Shown here: piece by piece, positions 10,471 through 22,261 of the stretch
Numbering within the stretch: the stretch's first letter is position 1
Layout: each line of letters opens with the position of its first letter
Source of the DNA: Flaveria trinervia
Lineage: Eukaryota > Streptophyta > Magnoliopsida > Asterales > Asteraceae
DNA length: 64,000 nucleotides
Direction of reading: 5' to 3'
Assembly (NCBI GenBank): GCA_025506515.1
Contig: CM046453.1
Span: forward strand, 32,684,215-32,748,214
The notes under the pieces: model-generated
Databases searched by the model: none
Told to the model about the DNA's origin: nothing
The model's input: the letters and a program-made list of their open reading frames with translations, nothing else
Translations under genes and position numbers: made by a program

Positions 10471-11647
10471 CACTGGAATACCTCAACGATTGAGGGGGAG
10501 GACCAAATGTTGCTGATAACCCACAGCATAGGGGTTATAATGTTCAATCTCCAAGTGTAGAAGAGGAGTTCAAACATCTGGTCAGGTTGCCACTTCTACT
10601 GATTCAGCAAATGCAGGATGAAGTTGGTAACATATATAAGACCTCACCAGAGGCAACTGCCAATGAAGGACAAAGTCCAGAGGCAGGAAGTCCCCAGAAC
10701 AAGAAGAAGGGGCACATGCATATATTGATCTACACTCAGGGCATGTACATCCTGATTTAATCAGGAGGTCAGATGATTCAGCAAAGACTGATGATGATCT
10801 GGGCTTTTTCTTTGATGTCTTAGCCCATAACACAATCGTAGAGACTGAGGTGAGCAGACTCAAAGAACTGCTAGCCAAAATGTCTCAGGATAAAAGTCCA
10901 TCTGTCCCAATAAACCCATAGATGGCATCTTCATTTGAAGGTTCACCAAACACACAGCCAATACACTTAACCCCTCTTTGATGCCATGAGCCACTGCTTT
11001 TGGCACCACCTCTTAGGGACAGAACCCCTCTGAGCAGATGGTTGCAACCTTTCAAAGCTCCTTACCTCTCATCACTACCATCATCACTGAGATAGTATAT
11101 AAAGCCATTGATGAGAGGATCTCCTCAAATCTCCAAACACTCCTCATGATGCTGTTCACAAGTCACTTTCTCCTTCACCCACTGATCCCAATGCACCAAA
11201 AAGGGGGAGACTACTAAGTCTAAGGCAGTTAAAGAAAGGAAAAGGAAGAGAGTAGAATATGAGAAAGAACCAGAAAAGAAAAGGAGTTGGATAAAGAACA
11301 AGAACTGATCTTAGAGAAACAGCTGATCACAGTGCAAGAGCTGAGCACAGACAAAGAGCAGAAAGATCAACTGATCACTTACAAACGGAAGAGAAGTGCT
11401 GAGTCAAAGTCTGATGGAGAAAAGTCCTTAGAAGATCTAGTCAAAGAAGCTGATGAAGCTCACAGCAGGTCTATGGACAAAATAATAGATTAGCTCTTCA
11501 GACAGGGTCATGACACAACCACCTAGATGTTGAGATAAGAAGGCTGGAGATAAATGAAATTCAAGCAAGAAAGGCTAGTTATAGTGTGATGGATAAGGAA
11601 AGGTTGGAGATTATGATGAGGTTTATGCCAAATATCTAGGAAGATCA
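10471..11647 (+). pseudogene. Env-like ORF, middle region, heavily broken
   Basis: Frames here are short, but the sequence is homologous to the 227-codon charged frame of element 2 at 20073-20756. Around 10780-10880 the DDDLGFFFD and TEVSRLKELLAK stretches are recognisable. The segment 11287-11493 is a Lys/Glu-rich, probably coiled-coil piece (KRKRSAESKSDGEKSLEDLV). It would link the N-terminal domain to the C-terminal part. Confidence 0.6.
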
Positions 11648-12731
11648 TTGATAGAGATGGAGTCTTGGTCCAAAGACAGTATCTTGGAGATAACCAAGAA
11701 AATATGTTCTCCTGGAAGCTACAACAAAGGGTTGATCATCAAAGCACTAGATGAAGCAGGTGCTGGGAAGAGTACTGATATGGCAAAGCTCTCAAAAGCC
11801 AAACTCACCACTAAATTGCTAGATAAGCCTTCTCATACTCCCACTCAAAAACAACCCTCAAAGCAATCATCTCTAAAATCTACCAATTCTATCCCTAAAC
11901 CAAAACCACCCACATTCCATTACCCCAAAAACCATCTCAAACCACACCCAGTGATACACCCAGAAGGAGGAGAAGGGTGTTAAGGGTAGAAGAAGAAGAA
12001 GAGGATGAGAATGAAGACAGTCTGCCAATCTCTGTTGTTCTCAAACTTAAAAGACCTGAGCCCAGAAGTCAACAGATGATCACACCTGACTTGCAAATGC
12101 AAATGGTGAAAGTGAAGATTGAAGAACAGCAGAAGCAGCATGATGTGCAATTTCTCAAAATGGTGACAAGGACTTCCCTCAGTCCTCATCCATTCAAGCA
12201 ATAAAGAAACAAGCTCTGAGGCTGTACACTCTTAGGCATACATTCCAACATCAAAGAGAAAGAGTGAGGATTTGGCCAGACCCCAGGGTAAGTTCCAGAA
12301 TACACAAGAACATACCAAGTAGATATCATGGCCAAGTGGAAAAGACTTTGAATGCTGCAATTATGTTGGCTATGGTAGTCTCACCCTGGGAGATTATAGA
12401 AGAATTCAAGAGAGCACATAACTCAAAGACAACCCCTCAATCTCTACTTGAGAACAAAATGATCAAGAAGGGGCTGTTATACAAGAGACTTGAAGATCTT
12501 TAAAAGAGTGAACTCCAGTTGTTGCTAGAAGGCTCTCATCCAGATGAATTCGCATACAGAGAGATCACAACTGTTGAGTTGAAGAGTGGGAAGATAGTAA
12601 GGTATCTGTCTGAATATTATGGCCCTGAGTTCTTCTTTGAGGGAGAAGTAGAAGAACTCACCAAGGAGGAACAAGTTGTTCTCCTTGAGGCCTATGCAAG
12701 AGAGTCTTACAGACTCATCAATGGGAATTAG
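11648..12731 (+). pseudogene. Env-like ORF, C-terminal region, copia element 1
   Basis: Four open segments follow each other in changing frames: 11648-11983 (WSKDSILEITKKICS, then Pro/Lys-rich), 11977-12204 (acidic EEEEEDENED run), 12264-12503 (IWPDPRVSSRIHKNIPSRY) and 12519-12731 (HPDEFAYREITTVELKSG). Element 2 has counterparts for each in the same order. I recognise no known catalytic motif. Confidence 0.65.
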
Positions 12732-12924
12732 GTTTCATGGTTGGGACAAGACTCTGTGTCCAGTTTCCCTAAGACATAGTTCCCTTTCACACTTAGCCAA
12801 TCAAAAGATCAGAAACCTTTTCCTGGCCTGTGCTTACATGATTACCTCTGAAGCTGATCAAGAGGGTGTTTCTGCCAAAGAATAAGTGGGATCATCAATA
12901 AACTTAGAGGTTTTGGCTGCATTG

Positions 12925-12938
12925 GTTCAGGGGGAGTT
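12925..12938 (+). other. Polypurine tract, copia element 1
   Basis: The tract TTCAGGGGGAGTTT lies directly before the 3' LTR TGTTGG. Elements 2, 4 and 5 have the closely similar GGAGGAGTTT or GGGGGAGTTT at the same place. It primes plus-strand synthesis. The preceding 190 bases from 12732 hold no open frame I can support. Confidence 0.85.
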
Positions 12939-13602
12939 TGTTGGACCAAAAGAATCAATGAGCCTGATCAGAAAAACCTCCAAGTCCCACAGACATTACA
13001 ACTGCTGAAGAAGATCACAACAACTGAAGACATCAGCTGATTACAAGGTCTGAACACAAGATCTGAAGATTTCTACTGAAGACAAAGACTGAAGACCAGA
13101 GTGATCAGTAGTTGTCACAACAGCTAAAGTTATTAACTTCAGTAGTCACAACAGCTAAAGTTATTAACTTTAGTAGTTGTGATGGTTTTCCTTTTCAGTA
13201 CTTGTAATTTACCTTACAGTAGTTTTAGTTCAGTAGTTTTAGTTCAGTAGTTTTATGTTCTTGTACTTAGCATTCTATGAGATGTGATCAGTTGTTGAGA
13301 ACATTCTCAGTAGTTTGCATAGTTTTAGTTGTTTGTATAATTCTGTTAGATGTCACTATCAAGTGACATCAGCAGACGTCACATTCCTTATATAAGGAAT
13401 GTTGACCTAATTGTAACGTGTGACTTTCAGCCACCACGAAAGCATTTGAATGAAATATTCCTTTTGCAGAATTCTCTCTCTCTCTATAACCGTGTACTAT
13501 TCCATTGAATATGAATTGAGTTCTTGCTAAATTGTCTAATTCATTATTCGAATTCCGCTGCAATCTACTCTAATTAATCAAACATAAATCATTATCCTAA
13601 CA
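12939..13602 (+). repeat. 3' LTR of copia element 1
   Basis: The 664-bp copy has the same ends as the 5' LTR. The difference in length comes mostly from loss of one of the 34-bp units; scattered substitutions also show the insertion is not very recent. The TATATAAG box is kept near 13390. Confidence 0.93.
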
Positions 13603-13607
13603 CATAA

Positions 13608-13768
13608 TACCATAATCACATAATCAACTAGATTATCAATAATGTAACATTATTAATTATTATTAGGTCACCAACGTTAAATGACAAATAGTATGTGTTT
13701 ACGACACGTGTATGCAAGACTTGACGGAACTAACGGAGTTTGATAACGGAAATATACCGGATGTCACA
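13608..13768 (-). mobile_element. Ty3/gypsy LTR, proximal part
   Basis: This is the continuation of the LTR seen at 1-1605. On the minus strand it starts TGTGACATCCGG and continues with CCGTTA-rich sequence. The CATAA at 13603-13607 is the second copy of the copia target duplication. Confidence 0.65.
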
Positions 13769-13935
13769 TTATCCCCATGTTGAAAGAATTTTCATCCCGA
13801 AAATTGCGTTACATGGTGAGAGTGTTCAATCACTGGTCTCCTGCATTGGCACACAGAAATCAAAATCAAGTGAGTTTTGGATGAGTTGTCACATCATCCC
13901 CATGTTGAAAGAAATTTCGTCCCAAAATTTAAATC
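13769..13935 (-). mobile_element. Two gypsy internal/LTR junctions in tandem
   Basis: Read on the minus strand, two similar stretches of the form 'gggatgaaaattctttcaac' then ATGGGGAT end at TGTGACA, one at 13768 and one near 13893, about 125 bp apart. The sequence type is the end of a chromovirus pol plus polypurine tract running into an LTR. So the tip of one element's LTR lies beside the end of a related one. The satellite begins just to the right. Confidence 0.55.
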
Positions 13936-16900
13936 AATACCTTCCCTTTGTGGTAAAAAGAGGATTCATTGGATCGATAGTTGTCATTTAGATTGATTCA
14001 CTAGATTTTGAGGCAATAATATGCGAAATTAGTTATGGAATGTTGTCGATAACTTTTGGGTAGAAGTGGATTGAGTTTGAGGGTCATTCGTGTGGTATCG
14101 TGTTCGTTTTGGTTTTGAGTACACAATAGAAACTAGGTTCATGTGTGATCGATTATCATGTTTACAATGAAGCTTTTAATAAGATTTGATTAAATATGTT
14201 TGGTAGTGTGTTTAGATGTGTTAAGAATCGAACTCCATAGCATTTGAAGTTGTCAGCAAAATAAAAAGCAATCAATGCGAGATTTATTGTTTTAATGTTT
14301 TTGTATAACTAGTTAATTTCCCATGAATTTAGTTAAGCATTTGGGAATACATTGATCTACCAACATGTAGTTGCATAAATTTGATTAAAATATAAGTAAT
14401 TTTATTTAATTTGACTTATTAACTCGATTTGACATCTTTTCCATCAATTACACATTACGTTTCACGTTTGACATCTGATTAGTTTTATTTCCATTGTAAT
14501 TTGATTTTCCCTTCTACTCTAGTGAAATTCGACTAGTTTACTCATCATTTACACCTCTTTTCATTCCCTTTGTGGTTGAAAATGGATTCCGTGGATCGAT
14601 AGTTGTCATTTATAGTGATATAATGGATTTTGAGGCAATAATTATCTAAATTAGTTGTGGAATGTTGTGGATAAATTTTAGATAGAAGTGGATTGATTTT
14701 AAGGGTCATTCATGAGGTATCGTGTTCGGTTTAACAATAGCTCATAGGTTCAGTGTGTGATCGATTAGTGTGATAACAACGAATCTCATAATAAGATTCG
14801 ATCAAATTTGTTTGGTAGTGTGTTTAGAAGGCTTGAGATTCGAAACTCCGTATCATTTGAGGTTGTTACCAAAAGGAAAAGCAATCAATGCTAGAAATCG
14901 TGTTGTTAAATGTTTTTCGTATAATTAGTTCATTTCCCATGTATTTAGTTAAGCTTTTGTGAAGACAATGATCCACTAATATGTAGTTGCATAATTTTGA
15001 TTAAAATATAAGTAATTTTATTTGATTTATCTTATTAACTTGATTCGACTTCTTTTTCATCAATCACACATTACGTTTCATGTTTGACATCTGATTAGTT
15101 TTATTTCCATTGTAATTTGATTTTCCCTTCTACTCTAGTGAAATTCAAGTAGTTTATTCATCATTTACACCTCATTTCCTTCCCTCTGTGGTCGAAAGAG
15201 GATTCATTGGATCGATAGTTGTCATTTAGATTGATTCACTGGATTTTGAGGCAATAATATGCGAAATTAGTTGTGAAATGTTATGGATAACTTTTGGGTA
15301 GCAGTGGATTGAGTTTAAGGGTCATTCGTGTGGTATCGTGTTCGTTTTAGTTTTGAGTAAACAATAGAAGCTAGGTTCAATGTGTGATCGATTATCGTGT
15401 TTACAATGAAGCTTATAATAAGATTTGATTAAATTTGTTTGGTAGTGTGTTTAGATGCCTTAAGAATCGAAACTCCATAGCATTTGAAGTTGTCACCAAA
15501 ATCAAAAGCAATCAATGCGAGATTTATGTTGTTTAATGTTTTTGTATAACTAGTTAATTTCCCATGAATTTAGTTAAGCTTTTGTGAATACATTGATCTA
15601 CCAACATGTAGTTGCATAATTTTGATTAAAATATAAGTAATTTTATTTGATTTGTCTTATTAACTTGATTTGACTTCTTTTTCATCAATCACACATTACG
15701 TTTCACGTTTGACATCTGATTAGTTTTATTTCCATTGTAATTTGATTTTCCCTTCTACTCTAGTGAAATTCCACTAGTTTACTCATCATTTACACCTCTT
15801 TTCCTTCCCTTTGTGGTTGAAAAAGGATTCCGTGGATCGATAGTTGTCATTTATACTGATTCAATGGATTTGGAGGCAATAATTATCTAAATTAGTTGTG
15901 GAATGTTATGGATAAATTTTGGATAGAAGTGGATTGATTTTAAGGGTCATTCATGAGGTATCGTGTTCGGTTTAGGTTTTAAGTAAACAATAAATCATAG
16001 GTTCAGTGTGTGATCGATTAGTGTGATAACAATGAATCTCATAATAAGATTTGATCAAATTTGTTTGGTAGTGTGTTCAGAAGGCTTGAGATTCAAAACT
16101 CCGTATCATTTGAGGCTGTTACCAAAAGGAAAAGCAATCAATGCTAGAAATCGTGTTCGTTTTGGTTTTGAGTAAACAATAGTGCTAGGTTCAATGTGTG
16201 ATCGATTAGCGTGTATACAATGAAGCTTATAGTAAGATTTGATCAAAGTTGTTTGGTAGTGTGTTTAGATGTCTTAAGAATCGAAACTCCATAGCATTTG
16301 AAGTTGTTACCAAAATCAAAAGCAATCAATGCGAGATTAGTGTTGTTTAATGTTTTTGTATAACTAGTTAATTTCCCATGAATTTAGTTAAGCTTTTGTG
16401 AATACATTGATCTACCAACATGTAGTTGTATAATTTTGATTAAAATATAAGTAATTTTATATAATTTGTCTTATTAACTTGATTTGACTTCTTTTTCATC
16501 AATCACACATTACGTTTCACGTTTGACATCTGATTAGTTTTATTACCATTGTAATTTGATTTTCCCTTCTACTCTAGTGAAATTCGAGTAGTTTATTCGT
16601 CTTTTACACCTCACTTCCTTCCATTTGTGGTCGAAAGAGGATTCATTGGATCAATAGTTGTCATTTAGATTGTTTCACTATATTTTGAGGCAATAATTAT
16701 CTAAATTAGTTGTGGAATGTTGTGGATAAATTTTGGATAGAAGTGGATTGATTTTAGGGTCATCATGAGGTATCGTGTTCGGTTTAGGTTTTAAGTAAAC
16801 AATAGATCATAGGTTCAGTGTGGATTGATTAGTGTGATAACAATGAATCTCATAATAAGATTTGATCAAATTTGTTTGGTAGTGTTTTTAGATGTCTTAA

Positions 16901-17770
16901 GAATCGAAACTCCATAGCATTTGAAGTTGTCACAATAATTAAAAGAAATTAATGCGAGATTTATGTTGTTTAATTTTTTTGTATAACTAGTTCATTTCCC
17001 ATGAATTTAGTTAAGCTTTTGTGAATACATTGATCTACCAACATGTGGTTGTATAATTTTGATTCAAATATAAATAATTTTATTTAATTTGTCTTATTGA
17101 CTTGATTTGACTTATTTTTCATCAATCACACATTACGTTTCTCGTTTGACATCTGATTAGTTTTATTTCCATTGTAATTTGATTTTCCCTTCTGCTCTAG
17201 TGAAATTCGACTAGTTTATTCGTCATTTACACCTCTTTTCCTTCCCTTCGTGGTTGAAAAAGGATTCCATGGATCGATAGTTGTCATTTAGATTGATTTA
17301 ATGGATTTTGAGGCAATGATATTCGAAATTTGTTGTGGATAAGTTTTGGATAGAAGTTGATTGATTTTAAGGGTCATTCGTGAGGTATCGTGTTTGGTTT
17401 AGGTTTTAAGTTAACAATAGATCATAGGTTCAATGTGTGATCGATTAGTGTGATAACAATGAATCTTATAATAAGATTTGATTAAATTTGTTTGTTAGTG
17501 TGTTCAGAAGGCTTGAGAATCGAAACTCCATATCAAAAGGAAACGCAATCATTTCGTATAATTAGTTCCGCTCCCATGTATTTACTTAAACTTTTGTGAA
17601 GACATTGATCCACTAATATGTAGTTGCATAATTTTGATTAAAATATAAGTATATTATGTGATTTGTCTTATTAACTTCATTTGACTTCTCTTTCATCAAT
17701 CACACATTACGTTTCATGTTTGACATTTGATTTGTTTTATTCCATTGTAATTTAATATTCCCTTCTACTC
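13936..17770. repeat. Satellite array, segment 1 (about 620-bp monomers, A/B dimer)
   Basis: A recurring anchor, GGATTC followed by ATTGG or CGTGG and then ATCGATAG, falls at 13962, 14584, 15200, 15825, 16639 and 17262. That gives steps of about 616-625 bp except one of 814. Type A monomers have TTCATTGG and GTTTACAATGAAGCTT. Type B have TTCCGTGG, GTGATAACAATGAATC and AAAAGGAAAAGC. They alternate, so the higher-order unit is about 1.24 kb. A composite junction lies near 16146 and the 16639 monomer is mosaic. No coding capacity is visible. The array is cut at 17770 by copia element 2. Confidence 0.93.
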
Positions 17771-18623
17771 TGTTAGGATCAGTGATCTACGTTTGATTGA
17801 TTAGAGAGTATAGCAGCGGAAATCAAACAATAGTTAGCCAATTCACAAGAACACAAAACATATTCAAGGTAAGAACAAACGGTTATAGACAGAGAGAATT
17901 CTGCAAAATATATATCATTCAATATTTGCTTTCGTGGTAAGAGAATGTCACACATACAATTAGGTCAACACCTCTTATATAGGAGATGTGACGTCTGCTG
18001 ATGTCACTTGATAGTGACATCTAACAGAATTTATTCAAACTACTGATAGTTAACACAACTACTAAAGATGTCAAACTGACATCTTCTTACAAAAATGCTA
18101 AGTGTTAACTATCACTACAACTACTGAAAAGAAACTACTGAACTACAACGACTGAAGAACATGCTCTTTAGTCATTTTAAAAAAACAAAAACTGAACAAA
18201 AAACTACTGAAAGGAAACCATCACAACAACTGAAGAGTGCTTCTTCAGCTGTTGTAAAACAAACTCTGAAGGCTTCAGTACTTGTACTTGAACTTCAGCT
18301 GTTGTCATCACCTGATGTCTTCAGTCTTTGTACTTCAGCTGTTGATCTTCAGTACTTTGTTCTTCAGCTGTTGATCTTCAGACTTTGATCTTCAGTTGTT
18401 GAATCTTCAGTACTTAATCTTCAGCTGTTGAAGTCTTCAGTACTTTAGTCTTCAGTTGTTGATCTTCAGACTTTGGTCTTCAGCTGTTGAGTCTTCAGTA
18501 CTTTAGTCTTTAGCTGTTGATCTTCAGACTTTGTTACAACAGCTGATCAAGTCTTCAGCAGTTGTGATGTCTGTAGGACTTAGAGGTTTTTCTGATCAGG
18601 CTCATTGGTTCTTTTTTCCAACA
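17771..18623 (-). repeat. 3' LTR of copia element 2
   Basis: At 853 bp it is longer than the 5' copy (768 bp). The difference lies mainly in an array of CTTCAGCTGTTGATCTTCAG-type units between about 18290 and 18545, which has gained or lost copies. The minus-strand TATATAAG box is near 17974. Confidence 0.93.
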
Positions 18624-18640
18624 AACTCCTCCTGAACCAA
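18624..18640 (-). other. Polypurine tract, copia element 2
   Basis: On the minus strand the sequence reads GGTTCAGGAGGAGTT directly before the LTR end. It is the counterpart of the tract in element 1. Confidence 0.82.
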
Positions 18641-18659
18641 TGCAGCCAAAACCTCTAAA

Positions 18660-19892
18660 CTTATTGAAGATGTCCCACTTATTATGGCAGAAGGATTGGT
18701 CTTTTTGTCTTCTAGATCAGCTCAGAAGTGACCCTTTTAAGCACAGGCCTGGGAAGAAGTCTCAATGATCTGTTTGGCAAAGTATGAATGGGAACTCTGT
18801 CTTGGGGAACTGGACACAGAGTTGTTACCCCATCCATGAGATCTACTTCCCCTCTATGAGTCTGTATGACTCTCTTGTGTAGGCCTCAAGGAAGGTAATT
18901 TGTTCCTCCATGGTCAGCTCTTCAGCACCTCCTTCAAATAATGATTCAGGCCCAGAGTACTCAGATAGGTATTTGACCTGTTTCCATTCTTTAGCTCCAC
19001 AGTTGTTATTATTCTATAAGCAAATTCATCAGGGTGATTACCCTCTAGAACAACTGGAGCTCATTCTTTCTTACTTCTTCAAGCCTCTTATATAGTAACC
19101 CCTTTTTCACCATTTTGTTTTCCAGCATCTTCTGTGGGGTTGGTTAGCTTTATAAGCTTTCTTGAAGTCTTCTAGGATTTCCCAGGGTGATACTACAAGA
19201 CCAGTGAGATCACTTCATCTACAATCTTTTTCACCTGGCCAATATATCTCTGTGGAATGTTTTTCTTGTGAATCCTATGAGACACCCTGGGATCAGGCCA
19301 AATCCTCACTCTCTCCTTTTGATATTGAAATGTATGCTTAGAGTGTATAATCTGAGTGCATGCTTCTTCATGTTGATGATAGAAGATGTGGCTGCATATG
19401 CTTTGTCAACCCTCCTCAACAATTCCTCATCGTGTTGTTTGTGAAGCTCTTCTTCTTCTAGCTTCAGTTTCACAATTTGTCTTTGAGTTTTAGGAGTAAT
19501 TGTTGGAGAGTGACTTGTGGCCTTTGGCAACTGTATAACAGCTAAGAGTGGCAACCTATCTTCATCTTCATCATCTTCTTCTTCATCATCTTCTAGCCTC
19601 AATACCCTTCTCTTCTTATTCTGGGGTACATCATCGGCTATTGGTTTTGAGGGTAAGGGAGTTGGTTTGGTGGGTTGTTGTTTTGGTGTTTTGGTGTGGG
19701 AATGTTGACAGGCTGTTCTAGCATTTTGGAAGTGAGTGTGGCTTTAGATTGCTTGGCTAGTTCAGTCCTGCTCCCAGCACCAGCTTCATTCAAAGCTTCA
19801 ATAACTAATCCTTTAGTGTATACTTCAGACGAACAGATCTTGGTGGTTATTGCCAAGATGTTGTCCCTGGACCAAGCCTTGATTTCGATCAT
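18660..19892 (-). pseudogene. Env-like ORF, C-terminal region, copia element 2
   Basis: Two open pieces are clear. The one at 19638-19892 (WSRDNILAITTKICS, then Pro-rich) matches 11648-11983 of element 1. The one at 19306-19602 has an acidic DDEEEDDEDED run and a helical KLKLEEEELHKQHDEEL stretch. Toward 18660 only short fragments remain, such as HPDEFAYR-type sequence near 19030. A stop, frameshifts and a short gap separate them. Confidence 0.65.
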
Positions 19893-20072
19893 TGATCTTC
19901 AAAGATATTTTGCTATAAATCTGATCATGATCTCCAGCCTTTCTCTTTCTAACACATCATAACTTGCCCATCTTTTTGGATTTCTTCAATCTCTAATCTT
20001 CTGATCTCAGAGTCAAGTTTATCAGTGTCATGGCCTTGCCTAAACAACTGATCAATGATGTTATCCATTGAC

Positions 20073-21250
20073 CTACTGTGTTCGGTCATCCTCTTTTACC
20101 ATCAGCTCCAAGGCAGTCTCCTTTTCATTCTTTCTTTTCTTTGATTTCTCCATGTCAGCTTTCTTCTCCTTCTCTTTTTCAGTCTCCACAGCCAACTCCT
20201 TCTCTTTTTCCACTACTATCACTTCTGTTTCTTTCTCTTTCTCTTTCCTCTCTGCACTCCTCTTTCTTTTTGCTTTCACAGACTGAATCTCCCCCTTTTT
20301 GGTTGCATTGGCTGCAAGGGTTTGATTGTTAGAAAGCTTTTTGCCCACAACTTCCTCTATTAAGGGTTGTATTGCTGAGGAAAGCCTCTCATCAATGGTT
20401 TTGATCACTATATCAGTGATTATAGGTGTGATGAGAGGTAGGGAATTTTGAATGATAGCAGCTATTTGCTCAGGGGGGTTCTGTTCCTGAGAAATAGTGC
20501 CAGAAGCAGAGGCAGGTGGCTGAGTATTAGGGAGTGGCTCTATGTTTAGGAGACCTTTAGATGAAGGTGCCATCTGTGGGGTTTGAGAGGCAGATGGTCT
20601 TTGATCCTCAGAAGTTTTAGCAAGCAACTCTTTGAGTCTACTCACCTCCTCTTCCAGGATGGTGTTTTGGGCTAAATCATCGTAAAAGAAGCCCAGGTCA
20701 TCATCAGTAGTTACTAAATCACCTGACCTCCTGATATAATCAGGATGAACATGCACTGATTGTAGATCAGTTGTAGCATGTGCCCCTTTGTCTTGGAACT
20801 GGGGACTTCCTGCCTCAGGACTATGTCATTCATCAGCAGTTGCCTCTGGTAAGATCTTAGTGATGGTACCAACTACATCCTGATCATATGCTGAAGTAGG
20901 ATAAGTGGCAGCCTCACCAGAAGGTTCAATCTCCTTTTCTACACTAGGAAATGGAACATTGTAACCCCTATGCTATGGGTTATCAGATGCACTTTGATCC
21001 TCCCCCTCAATGGTAGAGGTATGCCCAGTTGTAATTGGTATCTGGGGAGGGGTGAGGAGTGCAACTGACTCAGCACTTGTGCAACAATTAATGTAGGACT
21101 TTGGGGGGCGGTTGCATGTGGTGATTGGGTAGAAGCAGATTGCACCCGGGGTGAATGGTGCGCTTCAATGGTAACCCTCTCAAGTGAGATAGGTTCCAGC
21201 AGTGTGGGTTCCCCAATATTGGTTGCAACAGGATCCTGTTGAGAGGATAC
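20073..21250 (-). pseudogene. Env-like ORF, middle coiled-coil region, copia element 2
   Basis: A 227-codon frame at 20073-20756 begins near DDDLGFFYDDLAQNT, continues with EEEVSRLKELLAK, and ends in a long Lys/Glu-rich stretch (KAKRKRSAERKEKEKE and similar) that should be coiled coil and could hold a nuclear localisation signal. The 20757-21250 part is frame-broken but similar in composition to 10177-10780 of element 1. It joins the N-terminal and C-terminal parts of the gene. Confidence 0.65.
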
Positions 21251-22179
21251 CTATGCGACTTTGGCAGGTTGAGTCTTTGACACAACTGGGGGGTTAATAC
21301 CAGTATGTGCTTCCTGTGTTTGTGGTACAGGGGCATCCTCAGGGGACTCATCTCCCTTAGTAGCCTTTTTTGGCTTTTTGGATTTTGGTTTAGTGGGGAC
21401 TTTGGATCTGGAGGTGGTGGCTGTGGGTTCCAACTGCGTGGGTTTTCGCAGTTTGGCAGCCTGTTTTAGTGTTTGGTCAGAGTTGTACCTGGAGTATACT
21501 TCAGGCAATACAGCCGTTGCAGGGACTCCAAGGCCAACAAGTCCCTCAGCTTTCAGCTGATTCTCTATGATGGCCATAATGAATCGAGGATATAATATCC
21601 ATCGATTAGAAAGAGATTTTGAGGCCATATCCTTAAGTTCAAGAAAATTAATTTCAGAAAAGTTTAAGTCTTGTTGCTCAAGGATAGAGAATTGTACCTG
21701 CTGCCACCTGGTAGACATTTGATCCCAAGAGGATGTCTTAGGAGCTAAGCAAACATTAACCATGTGAAAGATAAGACGTTCTGCGTCATGGAAATGCTTC
21801 TTCAGGATGGTAGAGGCACTGAGGTTTCCCTGATATCCATGGTGGGCAAAGGATAAATCAGTTGTGCCCTTTTGATACCCAACAGGGAAAGTGGCATCAT
21901 CCAAGTTGAGGGTTTGGCGAATGATTTCTGGAGTGATGACCACTTGATGGTTGTTGACGAACGACTGGAGAGACTCAGTGTTGTTCTCCCCAGTTATAAG
22001 GTTGACGTTTGTCCAAAATGGTGTAAGGATTCAGCATGAATGGTGGGATTTAGAAGGAAGGCCGTTTGGTAGGGAGATTGGACCATTAGATCAATGGGGT
22101 TATCGAACTTTGTCCAAAAGGGTGATTTTGTGAGGTAGGCAACACAGTTATGTCGTGGTTTGAGCTGCATGGTCGCCAT
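21251..22179 (-). pseudogene. Env-like ORF, N-terminal domain, copia element 2
   Basis: The gene begins at 22179 with MATMQLKPRHNCVAYL. A frame break near 22000 leads to the 230-codon frame 21251-21943, which is the best copy of this domain in family A. Features are VVITPEIIRQTLNLDDA, KKHFHDAERLIFHMVNVCL, SSWDQMSTRWQQ and WILYPRFIMAII, then a basic Pro/Lys-rich tail (KVPTKPKSKKPKKATK). The same region in element 5 has MYPRFMQMII and in element 4 MYPRFLQHII. Function is unknown; no signal peptide or membrane segment is evident. Confidence 0.75.
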
Positions 22180-22261
22180 TAATGAGAGAGAAGTTTTGGA
22201 GATTTGAACGTTAGGTTTGGAGAAGATGAAGCGCTGAAGGATTAGGTATGGGGTATTTATA
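22180..22261 (-). promoter_or_regulatory. Candidate internal promoter and leader of the env-like gene
   Basis: The minus strand has TATAAATA at 22254-22261 and then a CT-rich leader up to the ATG at 22179. The box-to-ATG distance is 75 nt, close to the 65 nt in element 1. Confidence 0.55.

Larger units (their letters stand above)
1606..13602 (+). mobile_element. Copia element 1 (Sirevirus-like, family A), full length, degenerate
   Basis: This is a complete 12.0-kb LTR retrotransposon. It begins TGTTGG, ends CCTAACA and is flanked by CATAA at 1601-1605 and 13603-13607. The order is LTR, tRNA-iMet primer site, gag, protease, integrase, reverse transcriptase, RNase H, repeat-rich spacer, env-like coding region, polypurine tract, LTR. 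Integrase before reverse transcriptase makes it Ty1/copia; a large gag and about 4.3 kb between pol and the 3' LTR fit Sireviruses. Many stops and frameshifts show it is non-autonomous now. Element 2 belongs to the same family. Confidence 0.93.

Noticed and set aside
13740..13991. An 83-codon frame at the gypsy-satellite boundary
   Set aside because: It arises from the two repeated junction sequences (HIIPMLKEI occurs twice) and runs into satellite.
13936..17770. CRISPR-like or protein-coding repeat array
   Set aside because: The repeats are about 620 bp, have no spacer structure and no long open frame; this is satellite DNA in a plant genome.
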